64,000 nucleotides of DNA. It comes from Euryodendron excelsum. Lineage: Eukaryota; Streptophyta; Magnoliopsida; Ericales; Pentaphylacaceae. The DNA lies in contig CM065397.1 of the NCBI GenBank assembly GCA_033060915.1, positions 12,139,001 through 12,203,000 on the forward strand. The letters run 5' to 3'. Each line of letters begins with the position of its first letter. The stretch's first letter is position 1. The notes below the pieces were generated by a model. That model saw only the letters and a list, made by a program, of their open reading frames with translations. It had not been told where the DNA came from and made no database searches. This document shows positions 25,320-37,262 of this stretch, piece by piece. The translations under genes were made by a program, and so were the position numbers.

Positions 25320-25575
25320 CCTTTGGAATGTTTGAAGATACTTTGGGATCTTTGGAGAAGTTTAAGACACTTTGAGGTCTTTGGAAAAGTTTAAGACACT
25401 TGGAGGTCTTTGGAAAAGTTTAAGACATTTGGAGGTCTTGGGAAGAGTTTAAAACACTTTGAGGTCTTGGAAAGAGTTTAAGACACTTTGAAGATCTTGG
25501 GAAGAGTTTAAGACACTTTAAGTTCTTCGAAAGAGTTTAAGACACTTTGAGGTCTTTGGAAGTTGAAGACTCTTT
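25320..25575 (-). repeat. Imperfect ~31-bp tandem repeat in LTR A
   Basis: Units of the type gtttaagacactttgaggtc repeat about eight times here. The homologous array in LTR B is at 27940-28110, so the repeat is part of the LTR family. It lies in the downstream half of the LTR in element orientation. Confidence 0.8.
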
Positions 25576-26039
25576 GTGGTCTTGGAAGTTTTGACTTGAA
25601 ATTGAATGGTGGCATGTTTTGAAAATGTTTTTAGACCAACTTAAGGGAGTTTTGAAAAAATGCTTTGGCATGACTCAAGAGAACTTGAGAGTGCTTTTGA
25701 AGCCTTGTTTTGAAAACCTTAGAGGCATGACTTTAGAATGTTTTGATGAATTAGTTTTTGGAAGTGGTTTTTGGAGGTGGCTAAGGGTTTGGAATCCTAA
25801 TATGGACAACCTTAGAGGTTGTTTTTGATATGTCACCTTCCTTTGGAGTCCCTAACCATAAGATAGCTGGAGATGCCTTAGGTTTGTGATCTTTTGAAAA
25901 TGTTTTTGGAAACATCTTGGAGTTGGTTTTTGAAACCTCAAGAGGGTTGAAGGTTTTGGAAAAAGTGGGTAATAAGTATAGTTTAAAATTAGAGGATCAT
26001 TCAAAAAGGGTTTATGAATTGGAACCTTAAAGCATATTA

Positions 26040-26475
26040 ATCTATGCTGGGTTAGCTTATGGTTAAGGGTGACCTAAGGTTCACTAACTTGGGTTAGGTT
26101 AACCTAGGGTTAAGGTGATTTAAGGTTAGCTAACTAGGGTTAAGTTAATCTACGGTGAGTGAACTAGGGTTGGATAACTAGGGTCAAGTTAACCTAGGGT
26201 TGGATAACTAAGGTCAAGTTAACCTAGGGTTGGTCAACTAAAGTCAAGTTAACCTAGGGTTGGTCAACTAGGGTCAAGTTAACCTAGGGTTGGATAACTA
26301 GGGTCAAGTTAACTTAGGGTTGAACAACTAAGGTCAAGTTAACCTAGGGTTGGATAACTAGGGTCAAGTTAACCTAGGGTTGGACAACTAGGGTCAAGTT
26401 AACCTAGGGTCGGACAACTAGGGTCAAGTTAACCTAGAGTTAGGCAACTAGGGCCAAGTTAACCTAAGGTTGGAT
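26040..26475 (-). repeat. 30-bp minisatellite in LTR A
   Basis: About 14 copies of a 30-base unit containing aagttaacctagggttgg and aactagggtc. Related, shorter arrays occur in LTR B at 28620-28765 and 30440-30550, split there by LTR C. The unit contains CCCTA/TAGGG words but is not a telomere repeat. Confidence 0.88.
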
Positions 26476-28768
26476 TGGAAAATGGTTTTGAAAGTTGGTT
26501 TAATGCACTTTTAGAAAGGGTTTTGGAAAACAGCTTATGTTATGCAAAGGACTTTGGTTGACAACTCTTTTGAAGATCATTTTCATGAAAATTTTGACTC
26601 TAGTCAAGAGTATGGTTTATATGGTTAGTGATTGAAGACCATTCCAAGGAAGGTTTCCTCATGGCCATTATAACCATAATCTTGACAAGAGTGTAAGGAG
26701 TCCAAAAATCAATATGGTGATGACAACTTTTTAAGGCACCATTTTTAATACAAAGATGGAGAGAATACATTTTTGAAAATCAGCTTTGGAGAGAGTTTTG
26801 AAAACCATTTTTGTAGGAGGTCATTCCATCAAGAGAGGGTTCCTATGGCCAAATAAAAGGAAAACCACTCAAGAGAGGGTTCCACGGGGTCATTCCAACC
26901 ACTTATGCAAGTTAAAATGTCATGATACCAAGGTGAGAGTTAAGTAGTTAGAAGGGGATTTTCTAAGACATGATTTCTAAGGTCCCATCTTAAGCTTCAA
27001 GGAGCCAACCCTTGGAACAATTTTTGAAAGAAATATAGAGCTTAGAAATGACATGGAGTTTAAGAGTAATGTAAGCATTATAGAACATGACAATAAGCAT
27101 AAAAATAAAGCCAAGCACACAAGACATGATCAAACTAGTAATATGCAAGGGGTCATGATCACATACAAGGTGTCGCGCCCCGGTTTTTTGGGTGTCCAAG
27201 GTCCTTTCGGCTCGGAGACGCTAAAGCACGGAACTCTGTCACTAGAACTCGTCCCCCTAAAAGAACAAGTGCGACTAAGTTTGAAAATTGATTTGACTAA
27301 GGGCTTTTTAGAAAAATAGGAGTCGCCACCTAACTTGATAGAGGTGAGTCAGGGCACCTAAAACTAAGCGTTAATCCGAAGATTAAACTTAGAGTTTTTG
27401 AAAAAGGTTTTTGAAAACTCCCTCAAGAGAGGGTTTTTAGGAAAATAGGTTGTTTGACAACCTTTTGAAATGGTTAAGACCTTTTTGAAAACAACTCCAT
27501 TTTGGTCTTTCGAAAACAGAAATCTAAAGTTCGGGGGTTGGTTACGTGTAGGGAAGATATCCTAAGATCATTACCCTACCCCGTCCTTTCGGTACCTACA
27601 TGTCTAATCACCCTTTGTTCACTCACTAGAATAACTGGTTACCATGGTCCACTTCATATCCACTTTAGAAAAATGGGGTTTAGTTATCACTTTTCGGATG
27701 GATGGATGATGCATAATGCAAGTTTTTGAAAAAAGTTTGAAAATAACGAAGGTTTTGAAAGAGTTTGGAATAGAAATTTTGAATTGATTGAAATTTTTAA
27801 AAAAGGGATTGGAGTTGAAATAAAGGTTATGACCGCACCATTTTAGGTTGTCTACGTATCTCATTTGGATAGAATCAGGTCATTCGTAGTTCGGGCAAGA
27901 GCCCAATGGAAGATAGGCGCATTAGGGCCTTTGGAAGGTTAGAAGACACTTTGGGTCTTTGAAGGAGTTTAAGACACTTTGAGGTCTTTGGATAAGTTTA
28001 AGACACTTTGAGGTCTTTGAAAAAGTTGAAGACACTTTGTAGTCTTGGAAGAGTTTAAAACACTTTGAGGTCTTGGAAGAGTTTAAGACACTTTGAGGTC
28101 TTGGAAGTTTTGACTTGAAACTGGATGGTAGAGTGTTTTGAAAATGTTTTTGGATCAACTTTAAGGGGAGTTTTGGAAAAAAGTTTTGACATGACTCAAG
28201 AGAACTTAAAAGTGTTTTTGAAGTCTTGTTTTGAAAATCTTGGAGGCATGACTTTGGAGTGTTTTGATGAGTTAGTTTTTTTTTTAAAGTGGTTTTTGAA
28301 AATGGCTAAGTGTTTGAAATTCTAATATGGACAACCTTAGAGGTTGATCTTGATTTATCACTTGTCCTTGGAATCCCTAACCATGAGAGGGCTAGGAATA
28401 CCTTAGGTTTGTGACCTTTTGAAAGTATTTTTGGAAATGCCTTAAAGATGGAGTGTAGGAACACTAGAAGAGTGTTTGGAGTTGGGTTTTTGAAATCAAG
28501 AGAATAGGAGGTTTTGGAAGAATAGGTTAGGAGAATAGGAGTTGGGTTTTTGAATGATCATTTGAAAAAAGGGGGTTCAAGAGTTGGAACCTTGAAGTGT
28601 ATTAACCAAAATAGGGTTAGCCTAGGGTTGGTCAACTCGGGTCAAGTTAACCTAGAGTTAGGTAACTAGGGTCAAGTTAACCTAGGGTTTGGTAGTTAGG
28701 GTCAAGTTAACCTAGGGTTTGGTAACTAGGGTTAAGTTAACCTAGGGTTTAGTAACTAGGGTCACGTT

Positions 28769-30438
28769 TGTTGGCCCAAGCAAGCAACCCAAGAGGGGGG
28801 GTGAATTGGGTTTTATAGAATTTTTAACAAGAATTTCAACTGAAAATTGTTTATGTATTTTAACAACAATTAATCAAAATATATATATCAAGCAAGTGGA
28901 GTATACATCAATATATATATTTATGCAAACATGTATAGTGGGCAAATAAACAAAACAGAGGCAGAAAGAAGTGCACCAGATTTATAGAGGTTCGGCCAAC
29001 CTTGCCTACGTCCTCTCTTCTTCGATCCTTTCGAAGGAATTCCACTATGTAATACTCCTTACACAGCTGCTGGTTATGCCACGAGTGCCCAGCTCACTCT
29101 TTACAAAAGCTTCTTCCCAAGCTTTCAAAACCCAAGAGATTTTGTTCAAGCTTCTCTTAAACTTACAAGTGTTTTTCCAAGAACACTCAAACTTACACGG
29201 TTACAAACCCACCCAAATGAGAATGAATGAAGATTATACAAAGATTGATTCTCCTAGTGAGTATATGAATGAATACAACTCAATGGATAACTTTAAACAC
29301 TCAGCAAAAATATATGGCAGTGAGGTACAGGTGATTTTCAGCTTCAAGCACTTGATATGAATGGTATGATTGCTCTTCTCTTCTTCTTTGAAGCTGTATG
29401 TATCTCATATATATAGGTATGGATCGATTCTAGCCGTTGGAGAAGTATGGGAGAAGATTTGGTTGAAGTTTTGGCCATACCGTCTGTCAGAAAACTAGCC
29501 GTTACGGTCTAGGGGTCGACTCTTTTCACGATGAGTCGACTCTTTTTGCATTTCAGCAGATTTTTCAAGTTTCTGTCCAAATGAGTCGACTCTTTTTGTC
29601 CCAGGAGTCGACTCTTTTCAGCAGTCTGCAGAATTGTTTGTTCTCTGTTGCAATGAGTCGACTCTTTTTGGCCAGGAGTCGACTCTTTTAAGCTTCCAGC
29701 AGAATTCCAAGGCTCTGTTCGAATGAGTCGGCTCTTTTTGCTTGAGGGGTCGACTCTTTTTACAAAAACTCATATTTTTGCAACTTTTCTTCATTCTTTT
29801 TCAAAGCTTCCAATTTCTTCAAGGATCATCTAACTAGGCTCATTAAAGCTTGCAAACACTTCTTCAAGATTAGATAACTCCAAGAACATCTTCAATCCAT
29901 TTAAGATGAATTTTCTTCATTTTCATCACTTGTAGAGCTCTTCCATCATCATAGCTTCATCCATTGATTCAAGTCTTCTTCAATATCTTCAAGAGCTCTT
30001 CCATGACTTAGAATCTTCATTTCTTCAATCAACATGGCTTCTCCATGGACTTTAACAACTCAAGAAAGCTTTCCAAATCTTGTGATTCCTTCCATGTCTT
30101 CAAGACATCTTTACACCTATCAAGAAAGCTTTTATGTTTTTGAGTTGGTCTCTTCTTTTTCCATTCTTGCAAGATATCTTCAAGTACTCAAAGTCTTCAA
30201 TCTTTTAAATCAAGACTTTGATCATTTTCATTCTTCTTCTTTGATATCCATCATCTTCATTCTCTTATAAAATAACCATTGTAGAATACATCACTTCATC
30301 ATGCTTTTCATCATGAATCCTCTATTATGATAAGCTTCAAGTCAAGATCTAATTAATAATTCATCTGCACACTAAATAGAATTATTAAATCATTTAACCA
30401 TGTTTTGTTATCATCAAAATCAAGGTATTGACTCAACA
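28769..30438 (-). mobile_element. Solo LTR C (1670 bp), innermost insertion, probably copia-type
   Basis: It begins TGTTGGCCCAAGC and ends GACTCAACA, with perfect target duplication ACGTT at 28764-28768 and 30439-30443. It sits inside the 30-bp minisatellite of LTR B. Read on the minus strand, the end contains ACCCCCCCTCTTGGGTTGC, a U5 style common in plant copia LTRs. A TATA run (catatatatagg) lies near 29407, and the U3 repeats at 29511-29765 fall upstream of it in that orientation. The open frames inside are not recognised proteins. Confidence 0.88.
29511..29765 (-). repeat. GTCGACTCTTTT repeats in the U3 of LTR C
   Basis: Eight copies of GTCGACTCTTTT (one mutated to GTCGGCTC) arranged in pairs roughly every 66-70 bases. 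The palindrome GTCGAC forms the core. If the LTR is read on the minus strand they lie about 100-350 bases upstream of the TATA run, where enhancers of LTR promoters usually sit. Confidence 0.85.
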
Positions 30439-32254
30439 ACGTTAACCTAGGGTTAGGTAACCAGGGTCAAGTTAACCTATAGTTAGGTAACTAGGGTTAA
30501 GTTAATCTAGGGTGTGGTAACTAGGGTCAAGTTAACCTAGAGTTAGATTGGAGAATGGTCTTGAAAGTTGAAAACAAAACATGATATGCAATGGACTTTG
30601 GTTGGCAATCTTTTTGAAGATCATTTCCATGAAAATTTTGACTCTAGCCAAGAGTATAGTTTGTATGGTTAGTTATTGGAGACCATTCCAAGGAAGGTTT
30701 CCTCATGGCCATTATAACATTCATCTTGACAAGAGTGGGGGTTTCAAAAATCAACATAATGATGGCAATTTTTGGAATATCATTTTTGATGCCAAGATGG
30801 AGAGAATGCATTTTTGAAAATTATCTTTTGAGAATGATTTTGAAAATCATTTTTTAAGGGGAACATTCCATCAAGAGAGGGTTCATATGGCCAACAAAAG
30901 GGAAACCACTCAAGAGAGGGTTCCATAGGGCCATTCCAACCACTAAACTTGAGAGAATAGAAATCATAGAATTTAAAAAGTTTGAACATCATTCTTAGGC
31001 AAGCATAAAGGGAAAAGGAAACCATTCCAACAATTTAGGGCTCCTATGGCCAATATGAAGGGAGACCACTCAAGAGAGGGTTCCATGGGGCCATTTTAAC
31101 CACTAACTTTGAGAGAATGGAAACCTTGAAAATTAGAGAGTTTGAAAGCAATTTTTATGCAAGTTGAAATGCAATGATGCAAAAATATGAATTAGGGGGT
31201 TGTGAGGGATTTTCTAAGGCATGACTCCTAAGGTCTCATCCTAAACTTCAAGGGGCCAACTCTTGGGACAATTTTTGAAGGATATGTAGAATTTGGAAAT
31301 GTCATAAAATTTAGGAGTAATGCAAGCATTGTGGAGCATGACAATCAGCATAAAATGAAGCCAAGCACACAAGACATGATCAAAATAGCAATATGCAAGG
31401 GGTCATGATTTACATACAAGGCTTTTAGGCTACACCACATAAACAAGGGGCTCTTAGGCCATACCATCTTAAAGTAAGCTAGTGAGAGGTCCCCCTACAC
31501 GGTGGCTCTCACTTGCTTTCCTCTAGGCATGATCTAAGAGCCCTCTTGGCTCAAGCATGCAAGAAAGGGGGGTTGAAGATGGGGATTAAAATAGAGAATA
31601 GCCTAAGTAGGCTAGCAGGGAGAAGAGAAGAGTGAGGGAGAGCATAAATGTAAAAGGGATACCACCTTTTGCCTTTAACACATTTGTTGTCTTCAATGGA
31701 TGTCTTAATTGGAGCTTGAGTGACTTCAAGAAGGCTTGAGAGGCTAGAGTAGAGTGTATAAGTGTGTATAGGGCCTTGTATATGGAGTGTATAGGCTTAA
31801 GAGGGGTAGAATCTAGCCTAAGTGGTGGTGGGGAAGAATATATGTAGAGATTCGAGTTTCTGGAGTGATTTCAGCAGAGTTTCGTATCAATTTCGGACCT
31901 GGAATATGCAAGGGGGGAGGCCTCTATTTATAGGCAATCTGGAACAGACCTTGCACATGTACTGTTCCATTGCTAGAATAACACGTGGCACCCTGTGTAC
32001 TGGTTAAATCTCGACCGTTGATCAAAAGTCAGTCGATCTAATCAAAATTTGAGCGCATGTAGCATATGCTCCATCACCGGGAAAGCTTGTCCAAACTTTG
32101 CCTCGATAATTGTGTCAATCGGGAAGGTTCCGGAGGAATCGGTCGCACTCGGGATGTTCTGCTAGTGCTTCCGATGAGCTTTCATGTTTTCAAAAAGTTT
32201 GAATTATGTTTGGAGGTGAATGATATCATCTTAGGAAGTGTGCCAAAAAGGACA

Positions 32255-32705
32255 CTTTCGCGGAGCGTCTGTGATACGCTCTGCGGGTGTTCGAAGGTGG
32301 CTATCTTCGTTTCGTGTGATCGAGGCCTTCGAGAAGCGATCTATTCGATCAGACCATACCGATGGAAAGTACTCTGGAAATACTTTCTGAAATTGCCAAA
32401 TTTACGCATTTCTCAAGTCGTTTGATGGTGCGTTTTGATTAAGGAATCGGAGAAAAAGTCAACCTTGGCGGAGCGTTTGTGAGACGCTCCAGGGGTTGCT
32501 GAAAGTCATAGTTTGCGCACCATACGATGGAGGGCTTCGGGGGGCGATGTATTTGATCGAACTGTATCGATGGAAAGATCTATGGACGAGCTTTTGAGAA
32601 TTCCCTGATTTACGCATTTCTGAAGTCGGTTGACGGTGCATTATAATTAGGGAGTCGGGGGAAAAGACAATTTAGGCGGAGCGTCTGTGAGACGCTCCAG
32701 GGAAC
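32255..32705 (-). repeat. Tandem ~207-bp repeat with GGAGCGTCT hairpins in LTR B
   Basis: Three hairpin motifs at about 32261, 32469 and 32676 have arms close to GGAGCGTCT and AGACGCTCC around a 3-base loop. The third is perfect. The surrounding about 207 bases are repeated as well. They lie in U3, upstream of the TATA box. Confidence 0.8.
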
Positions 32706-33039
32706 TTTTATCGAGTCGTGTGAGTTTAGTGTCGTAGGGTGTTCCTTGTGTTAAGTGTGCAGGGCTGTTCAGGGATGGTTTTGAGAGAGTCTTTTGCCGT
32801 TTAGCGGGGTTTGTGCTGTGTTGAAGCGTTCAGGAGCAAAATGGTCATTTTGACCAGAGTGAGCCAGAATAGGACCGGATTTGGACCAAATGGCGTGCGG
32901 GGGACGCCTGATGGTTTGATAACATTGTGGAGGGATGGACTTATTGTTTTGAGGGATTTTGAACTTTCCCAAAACGTGCCTAGAGGCCCAAGGGGCAGGT
33001 TTGGTCATTTTTCACCGAGTCGGGCTAGCAGGCGCCGAT

Positions 33040-33400
33040 GTTGACCTAGGTGTTGGTTTCTGAGACCGCCCGATTTTGGAAAACTACCTGTGCGGTGTTG
33101 GTCTCCAAGAACGCCCGTTCTTAGAGAGCTACCTGTAGGGGTGGTGTTGGTTCCTGAGAACGCCTGGTCCTAGAAAGCTACCTGGAAGGGTGGTGTTGGT
33201 CTCCGAGAACGCCTGGTCTCGGAGAACTACCAAATGACGGACATTCTACATTGGCGAGCCAGCAGGCTCCAGAAGTGAACAGTTTAGAATTTGATGAGGT
33301 GTTGGTCCCTGAGATCGCCCGATCTAGGGAAGCTACCTGGATGGCGTTGGTTTTCGAGACCGTCCGGTCCGGAAAGTTGCCTGGAATAATGGTGCTTATG
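33040..33400 (-). repeat. Imperfect ~56-bp tandem repeats near the LTR B start
   Basis: Several copies of a unit of the type ggtgttggttcctgagaacg followed by cctggtcctagaaagctacc. The homologous block in LTR A is 35360-35700. It occupies the position in U3 where LTR D has its 81-bp array, with quite different sequence. Confidence 0.75.
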
Positions 33401-34056
33401 GCTCCAGCGGGTCCTTGTGGGCCCGAGAAGCGACCAGTTGACTGGATTGGAGATTGAAAGGCTCATCTTGAGCGAGCATGTGTTCTGATGTTGGAAATCG
33501 AACCCGGTCGGGCCGGAGATTGTCGAGCGGGCAAAAATGGGGTGCTTACACAAGGCTTTTAGGCTACACCACATAAATAAGGGACTCCTAAACCATACCA
33601 TCTCAAAGAAGGCTAGTGAGAGGTCCCCCTACTCGGTGGCTCTCACTTACTTTCCTCTAGGCATGATTTAAAAGTCCTCTTGGCTCAAGCATGCAAGAAT
33701 AGGGGGTTGTAGATGGGGATTAAAATAGAGAATAGCCTACGTAGGCTAGGAGGGAGAAAAGAAGAGTGGGGCAAGACATAAATGTAAAAGGGATACCACC
33801 TTTTGCCTTCAACACATTGGTAGTCTTCAATGGATGTCTTGATTGGAGCTTGAATGACTTCAAGAGGGCTTGAGGGGCTAGAATGGAGTGTGTAATGGTG
33901 TATAAGGCCTTGTAGGTGAAGTGTATAGACTTGAGGTAGGTAGAATCTAGCCTAAGTGTTGGAGCGGTGGAATATATGTAAGGATTCGAGATTTTGGAGC
34001 AATTTCAGCATAGCTTCGCATCAATTTCGGACCTAGAATATGCAAAGGGGTGGTCT

Positions 34057-34145
34057 GGTATTTATAGGCATTCTGGAACAGGTCTGGCGCATGTGCTACA
34101 TGCGCCTGGCCAAAATTTGACCTAGCGCATGTAAGATATGCGCAG
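34057..34145 (-). promoter_or_regulatory. LTR A core promoter: TATA box and palindromes
   Basis: On the minus strand a TATA box (CCTATAAATACC) lies at 34068-34057. Upstream are a perfect palindrome with arms GGCGCATGT (34086-34094) and ACATGCGCC (34098-34106), and a weaker one, gcgcatgtaagatatgcgc, near 34125-34143. The arrangement parallels LTR D, although the arm sequences differ. Confidence 0.6.
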
Positions 34146-34424
34146 GTACTGTTCCATTGCCAGAATGACACATGGCACCCTGTGTACTGGTTAAATCTCC
34201 ATTGTTGATCGAAAGTTGGTCGATCTGATCAAAATTTGAGTCCGTGTAGCATATGCTTGATCACTAGAAAGGTTCGTCCAAACTTTGCCTTGATAATTGT
34301 GCCAACCGGGAAGGTTTCGGGAGAATCGGTTGCACCCACAGTGTTTTCTTGGGGTTTCTCGTGAACTTTCATGCTTTCGAAAAGTTCAAATTACATTCGG
34401 AAGCGTGGGATATCGTCTTGGGAA

Positions 34425-34880
34425 GTGTGCAAAAAAGGACATCTGTGATACGCTCCAAGGGTGTTTCGAAAGCAGCTGTTTTCATATTGCGTGATCAAGG
34501 TCTTCGGGAAGCGATCTTTTCGATCGGACTGTACCGATGGAAAGTATCCTGGAAATACTTTCAGGAATTCCCAAATTTACGCATTTCTCAAGTCGTTTGA
34601 CGGTGCTTCTTGATTAGGGAATCGGAGAAAAAGTCAACCTTGGCGGAGTGTCTACGAGACGCTCTAGGGGTTGTTGAAAGTTGTAGTTTTTGCACCGTAC
34701 GATGGAGGGCTTCAGGAAGCGATCTATCCGATTGAGCCGTATCGATGGAAAGATCTATGAACGAGCTTTCGAGAATTTCCTGATTTACGCATTTCTCAAG
34801 TTAATTGACAGTGCGTTATAACTAGGGAATCGGGAGAAAAAACAATTTACGCGGAGTGTCTGCGAGACGCTCCAGGGAAC
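34425..34880 (-). repeat. Tandem ~207-bp repeat with GGAGCGTCT-like hairpins in LTR A
   Basis: This is the homologue of the array at 32255-32705. Hairpin motifs lie near 34440 (partial), 34641 and 34851 with arms GGAGTGTCT and AGACGCTC, more decayed than in LTR B. Confidence 0.75.
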
Positions 34881-36116
34881 TTTTATTAAGCCATGAGCGT
34901 TTAATGTCGTAGGGTCCTCCTCGGGTTAAACAAGGGTGTATGGTGAAGCCTTTTGCTTGAAATTTTAGGATCGGTGCTGTTTTGGGGCATGTTTGGGTTG
35001 CCAGGGGCAAAACGGTCATTTTGGCCAGGATTGGCTGGAAATGGTTAGGAATGGTTTGGTGTGTTGTGTTAAGCGTGTAGGGTTGTTCAGGGATGGTTTT
35101 GGGAGATTCTTTTACCGTTCGGTGGGATTTGTGTCGTGCTGAGACGTTCAGGGGCAAAACGGTCATTTTGACTCGAGCAAGCCGGAATAGGACCAGATTT
35201 GGACCGAATGGCGTGCGGGGGACGCCTAACTATTTAGTAACATTTTGGAAAGGTGGACTTATTGTTTTGAGGGATTTTGAACTTTCTCAAAATGTGCTTG
35301 GAGGCCCAAGGGGCAAGCTTGGTCATTTTTCACCGAGATAGGCTAGCAGGCGCTGGTGTTGACCTAAATGTTGGTTCCCGAGACCACCTGGTCTCGAAAA
35401 AATACCTGTGTGGTATTGGTCTCAAAGAAAGCCGGGTCTTAGAGAGCTATTTGTAAGGGTGGTGTTGGTTCCTGAGAATGCCTAGTTCCAGAAAGCTACC
35501 TGGAAGGCTGGTGTTGCTTTCTGAGAACGCCCGGTCTCGAAGAACTACCAAATGACGGACATTCTACATTGGCGGGCTAGCGGGCGCCAGAAGTGAACCA
35601 TCTGGAATTTGATGAGGTGTTGGTCCCCAAGATTGCCCGATCCCGAGAAGCTACCTGGATGGCGTTGGTTTTCGGGACGGCCCGGTCCGGAAAGCTGCCT
35701 GGAATAATGGTGCTTATGGCTCCAGCGGGTCCTTGTGGACCCAAGAAGTGACCAGTTGATTGGATTGGAGATTGTAAGGCTCATCTTGAACCTGCATGTG
35801 TTGTGATGTTAGAAAACTCAACCCGGTCGAGCCGGAGATTGCTGAGCAGGTAAAAATGGGGTGCTTACACATTTCAAATAGTGTTGTTTCTAAAAATGCC
35901 TTTTCAAAAAACGTTTTTATGTTGTATTGTACACAAGGTATATGGGGATTTTAGGTTGTATTATTCCAAATCGGGAAATATGGGGGAGAAAAATACAACC
36001 AAAAAAAGCCATTCCAAATGGCGGTTTTTCCCTTGGAAAAAATGCCATTTTGAATGGCGTTTTTATGCGCCCTAATTTTTCCACTGCTTGTTAAAAGCTT
36101 GATCTGTTTCTCACAC

Positions 36117-36470
36117 TGAGCTCTCTGTCGCTCGTTTTCTTTGTCTCTCCCTCTAAGCTCATCTTCCCTCTCTGTGGATATTAGTTCTCTCTCTCGCAAG
36201 CCTCTCAGGTCAGCCTTCTCTATCTCTTTATGTATATATGTTTGTTTGTATATATATTTATATCAACGGTTTTTATTCTCAGCTCTCTCGCTTGTCTTCT
36301 CTATCTCTCTCCCTCTCTATGTGAGCTCATCTTCTCTGTCGTTGGATATTAGTTCTCTCTCTCGCACGCTTGTCTTCTCTCTCGCACGCCTCTCAGGTCA
36401 ATCTTCTCTCTCTCTTTATGTATATATGTTTGTTTGTATATATATTTATATCAGCGGTTTTTATTTTTTA
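36117..36470 (+). repeat. Tandem duplication (~175 bp) in MULE 1
   Basis: Two successive copies share ggatattagttctctctctcgc and cctctcaggtca, followed by ctctttatgtatatatgtttg. The block is pyrimidine-rich and lies just inside the left TIR, where a promoter and leader of an internal gene would be expected. Confidence 0.8.
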
Positions 36471-37262
36471 TTTTTTACAATTTTATTGTATTAGTGCTTT
36501 TGTTTTTCTTACAATTTTTCTCCCTCTTCCTTTTCCTTTCTCTATCTTTCCATTTCTTAAGTTCCAAAACATGCTGTAAAAAAAAAAAAACAAGTGACTA
36601 GGCAAAATTAACTTTTGAATGGTTTAGTTTACGAGTTTGTTTTTTAATACGTTGAAATTTTTTGAGACATATTAACATTTATTATTTGATTATCTTATTT
36701 TTCTTTTTTTTAATATGAATGATTATATAGCCTTTGAACATGTTCAACTTCTAATTTATTCACTTTAAAAATATACGTATGGCAAACTTCAATGTGGGTT
36801 TCCAGATATTTCCTTATATTTCTATTTTTTTTGTCATGAATCTAAATAAAAATATGATCTTCAGATATATTTGATATTAAAATTTTCTTTAATTATAAGC
36901 ACTCTACTCCTCCTCCCAAGTTTGAAAGAGAAAAAAACCCCTTCCCCTCCTTATCATATGTAATATTATGGAGGTTAAGAGCAAAAAATCAAGTGACTGA
37001 AAAGAACTCAAGGGTTCATGTAGAGTTGATAATCGGGTATTATATGAAACTTATTTTATTTATTAAAAAAATCAAAAAATCAAAATTAATTTTGCAACCT
37101 CAACTTGTTAAAAAAAAAATAAATAAATAACATACAAATATAAATAAACAATAATTAAGTCCAAATAATAATGATTTAAAGTATATATGTACAATATGTA
37201 AACTTTTATGGTATGGGTGAAAGCGTTGCTTTCTTAACAAACCTATCCTAATGCACAATACG

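Larger units (their letters stand above)
27171..33550 (-). mobile_element. Solo LTR B (about 4.7 kb without LTR C), nested in LTR A
   Basis: It has the same termini and orientation as A (TGTCGCGCCCCGG ... GGGGTGCTTACA). The perfect 5-bp target duplication CAAGG lies at 27166-27170 and 33551-33555. The target in A was a site that LTR B itself still carries uninterrupted near 31421 (acatacaaggcttttaggc), so B serves as its own empty-site reference. The TATA box on the minus strand is near 31921-31930 (plus strand ctatttatagg). It shares all repeat arrays with A. Confidence 0.93.
24560..35869 (-). mobile_element. Solo LTR A (about 4.9 kb without LTR B), in the left TIR of MULE 1
   Basis: On the plus strand it runs from TGTCGCGCCCCGG to AATGGGGTGCTTACA, so it is the reverse orientation of LTR D. 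Flanks CTTTT (24555-24559) and CATTT (35870-35874) fit a target duplication with one change. The right TIR of the MULE reads CATTT at the equivalent place. No second LTR or coding region is present. The 5-kb LTR length is far above most plant LTRs but is known from Ogre-type gypsy elements. Confidence 0.85.

Noticed and set aside
26040..26475. The CCCTA/TAGGG-containing minisatellite could be an interstitial telomere tract.
   Set aside because: The unit is a 30-base sequence without consecutive TTTAGGG repeats.
24560..35869. LTR A and LTR B as the two LTRs of one element.
   Set aside because: B lies wholly within A, is flanked by its own CAAGG duplication, and A's halves are continuous across it, so it is nesting and not a 5'-3' LTR pair.
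36141..36579. Open frames rich in Ser and Leu in the duplicated leader of MULE 1.
   Set aside because: They arise from ctctct repeats and TATATA runs, and no protein-like composition or motif supports them.
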